DNA of 64,000 nt from Neorhizobium sp. NCHU2750 (GTDB taxonomy: Bacteria; Pseudomonadota; Alphaproteobacteria; Rhizobiales; Rhizobiaceae), in contig NZ_CP030827.1 of the NCBI RefSeq assembly GCF_003597675.1, forward strand, positions 3,038,001-3,102,000, read 5' to 3'. The notes under the pieces are model-generated. The model had not been told where the DNA came from. It was given only the letters and a program-made list of their open reading frames with translations, and did no database searches. Made by a program: the position numbers and the translations under genes. Below, piece after piece: positions 63,301 to 64,000 of the stretch (positions are counted from its first letter, which is position 1; each line of letters opens with the position of its first letter).

Positions 63301-63586
63301 TGACCACCTGGTTCTGCATGTCCTCGATCGAGGCGCCCGGCCAGGAGGTCTGCACGACCATGACGCGGAAGGTAAAGTCCGGGTCTTCCTTCTGACCCAT
63401 GTTCATCACCCCGAGCGCGCCCATGATCAGGATCATGCCAAAGATGAAACGGCCGATGCTCGGATGCTGGATCGCCCAGCGCGACAGGTTGAATTTTTGA
63501 CGATCCGGCCCGCCGGCCCCGTGAGGCGCGTGAGGCAGCTGGGGATCATGACCCGCAGACGGCGTTGGGGTGTGAGACGACGACAT
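60374..63586 (-). CDS. RND-family efflux pump inner-membrane transporter
   Basis: A 1070-residue HAE1/AcrB-type RND transporter with 12 expected helices and two large periplasmic loops. The proton-relay aspartates of helix 4 are D431 and D432 in LGLLVDDAMIVVEMMERK. At the place of AcrB Lys940 in helix 10 there is Arg953 (LLGIIMRNSIILVDQ), as in a subset of the family. An N-terminal cytoplasmic stretch rich in His, Pro and Gly (about 40 residues) is unusual. ATG 63586 has GAAGGA upstream. The adaptor gene precedes it; no outer-membrane channel gene is in the window. Confidence 0.92.
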   Translation of the reverse strand: MSSSHTPTPSAGHDPQLPHAPHGAGGPDRQKFNLSRWAIQHPSIGRFIFGMILIMGALGVMNMGQKEDPDFTFRVMVVQTSWPGASIEDMQNQVVNKIERKLQETPHLDWIKSYTRAGMSITTLQIKGDTNAQQVADAFYQVRKKVGDIKQDLPSGLQGPYFNDEFGDTFITLHAIVGDGYTYPELKQFAIQARDMLLATPGVEKATILGDQAQKIFIDISSKALAERGLTVTDIQNALSGQNDVDAAGSVETHDRSVRISVEGGIKSSADVRELRIRSGDQVFRLGDIATVKDGLEDPYDNKFRFNGEDAVEIGVVMANGYKVTDVGKQVEATYQQFEKTLPVGVEVHQVSNQPEVVTEAVGEFTQALMEALVIVLVVSLISIGWRSGIVIAIAIPLVLSATLAIMYYMGIELQRISLGALIIALGLLVDDAMIVVEMMERKLEEGLPRLEAASFAYSSTAFPMLTGTLITTAGFIPVGFAASTAGEYVRSLFFVVGIALVTSWFVAVYFTPWLGYMILKQRAHVGTHKDAYDTRFYRRLRGTVSWAVRHRLIVIALTFVAFGGSIYAFKFIPQSFFPQSSRPEILVDMWLPEGTSVYEVERQAKALEQKIMADPDQKFVATFIGQGAPRFFLPLDQQLANPNYAQLLVMSKGLEERERLIVKLRDILANDFPTVRGKVDRLFLGPPVGWAVQMRVMGPDKAEVRRIADQVKERFEQQPGFGAIHDDWMEPVPAVKLVIDQDRARALRITSQRVRQMLQAAVSGAPLGDFRDGEETVSVVLREPDASRNLLSAINSVYIPSDLGGFVPASQVARIEPIMEQGIEWRRNRLPTITVKATLPDNMEPTQVSLNLYQNLADIRAALPAGYHVDIQGGAEDSAESQQSIAAKMPVMLLVILVLLMIQLRHFGKAMLVLATGPLGIIGAAMALLITGAPFGFVAILGVIALLGIIMRNSIILVDQIDQDIAAGMHRQEAIVGAAVRRFRPIMLTALTAVLALIPISRGLFWGPMAYAMMGGILVATVLTLLVLPAAYALFFGREPKTKDNEGNTTPGKQGDLFDGQRDLPMAAE

Positions 63587-63633
63587 TGTCTTGGTCCTTC
63601 GATCAGAAGAAAACGGCCGAAGCCACACGGGGG

Positions 63634-64000
63634 TCAGTTGCCGGCGGATACGCCGACGGATGCGGCCGTCATGCTGTTGACGCTGCCGAAGCGCGAGGTA
63701 ACCGTTTCCGGTAGCCGCACCTTCATGTCGTCCTTCATGAACTGGGTGCCGGCCGAGACGACGAGGTCACCAGTCGAAAGCCCCTTGGAAATCCGGACAC
63801 CATCGTCGGAGAAATCGGCAATCGTCACCGACCGCGCATTGACCGTGCCCTTCTGGCGGTCGACCACCCAGACGATCGACTGCTCGCCCTTCTTGGCGAG
63901 TGCTGCAAGCGGCACTGAATAGGCCGGAGAGGAATTGTCGAGCGAAGCAGTGATCGTTGCCGTCATACCGAGCAGCACCCGGTCGTCATCCGGCAATGCG
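63634..64000 (-). CDS. RND efflux periplasmic adaptor (membrane fusion protein), C-terminal part (cut by window edge)
   Basis: The last 120 or so residues of an HlyD-type adaptor: beta-barrel segment DRVLLGMTATITASLD, then VPLAALAKKGEQSIVWVVD and a membrane-proximal part RISKGLSTGDLVVSAGTQFMKDDMKVRL. The N-terminus lies beyond the right edge, and the frame is open to the end. It is 47 bp upstream of the RND transporter gene on the same strand; together they form the pump. Confidence 0.88.
   Translation of the reverse strand, partial: ALPDDDRVLLGMTATITASLDNSSPAYSVPLAALAKKGEQSIVWVVDRQKGTVNARSVTIADFSDDGVRISKGLSTGDLVVSAGTQFMKDDMKVRLPETVTSRFGSVNSMTAASVGVSAGN

Overview
The window reads as chromosomal DNA of an alphaproteobacterium of the order Hyphomicrobiales, most likely Rhizobiaceae (Rhizobium, Agrobacterium, Neorhizobium or Ensifer lineage). 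The evidence is the high GC content, the dense ABC-transporter complement, a polyol ABC operon with mannitol 2-dehydrogenase, a complete PhyR/NepR/EcfG general stress locus, and a family of short palindromic intergenic repeats of the rhizobial type. I see no rRNA, tRNA, CRISPR array, insertion sequence or prophage. Both edges cut genes: a SorC-type regulator on the left and an efflux adaptor on the right.

Layout. 1-9.9 kb: two SorC-family regulators, then a sorbitol/mannitol uptake and catabolism operon (binding protein, two permeases, ATPase, mannitol 2-dehydrogenase, HAD phosphatase, FGGY kinase). 9.9-17.7 kb: NTF2-like protein, SDR with divergent LysR regulator, membrane-anchored alpha/beta hydrolase, EI24-like membrane protein, endonuclease III, DUF2244 protein, AraC-methyltransferase DNA repair protein, PilZ protein, membrane-anchored dual-specificity phosphatase. 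17.7-24.9 kb: a peptide transporter split over two divergent units (fused ATPase plus M20 amidohydrolase; binding protein plus two permeases). 25.2-29.8 kb: general stress response island (HWE-type kinase, PhyR, NepR, EcfG, and two membrane-associated proteins behind a consensus EcfG-type promoter). 29.8-40.2 kb: M19 dipeptidase and two family-5 peptide transporters that appear to share one pair of ATPases. 40.5-43.9 kb: purine salvage operon (nucleoside hydrolase, adenine deaminase, phosphoribosyltransferase). 44.2-50.4 kb: LysR/glutaryl-CoA dehydrogenase pair, TetR/WrbA-like pair, XRE-cupin regulator, succinate-semialdehyde dehydrogenase. 50.6-56.9 kb: DEAD-box helicase with a repetitive tail, and a sulfate ABC transporter. 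57.2-64 kb: DMT permease, XRE regulator, enoyl-CoA hydratase/HIBYL-CoA hydrolase family protein, RND efflux pump.

The strongest cross-window patterns are regulatory. (1) All five ABC operons that begin with a binding-protein gene carry an inverted repeat between that gene and the first permease gene. Three are unique hairpins and two are copies of a dispersed repeat; this fits control of the binding-protein:permease ratio. (2) Six copies of one palindromic repeat of about 135-150 bp lie between genes. (3) GGAAC-N16-CGTT motifs mark the stress regulon: two back-to-back -35 boxes form an inverted repeat between phyR and nepR-ecfG, and another perfect copy precedes the DUF883/YqjE-like operon.

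Several start codons were moved from the longest reading frame to sites with a good Shine-Dalgarno sequence, including TTG and GTG starts. Functions rest on recognisable motifs and protein family resemblance read by eye; no database search was possible.
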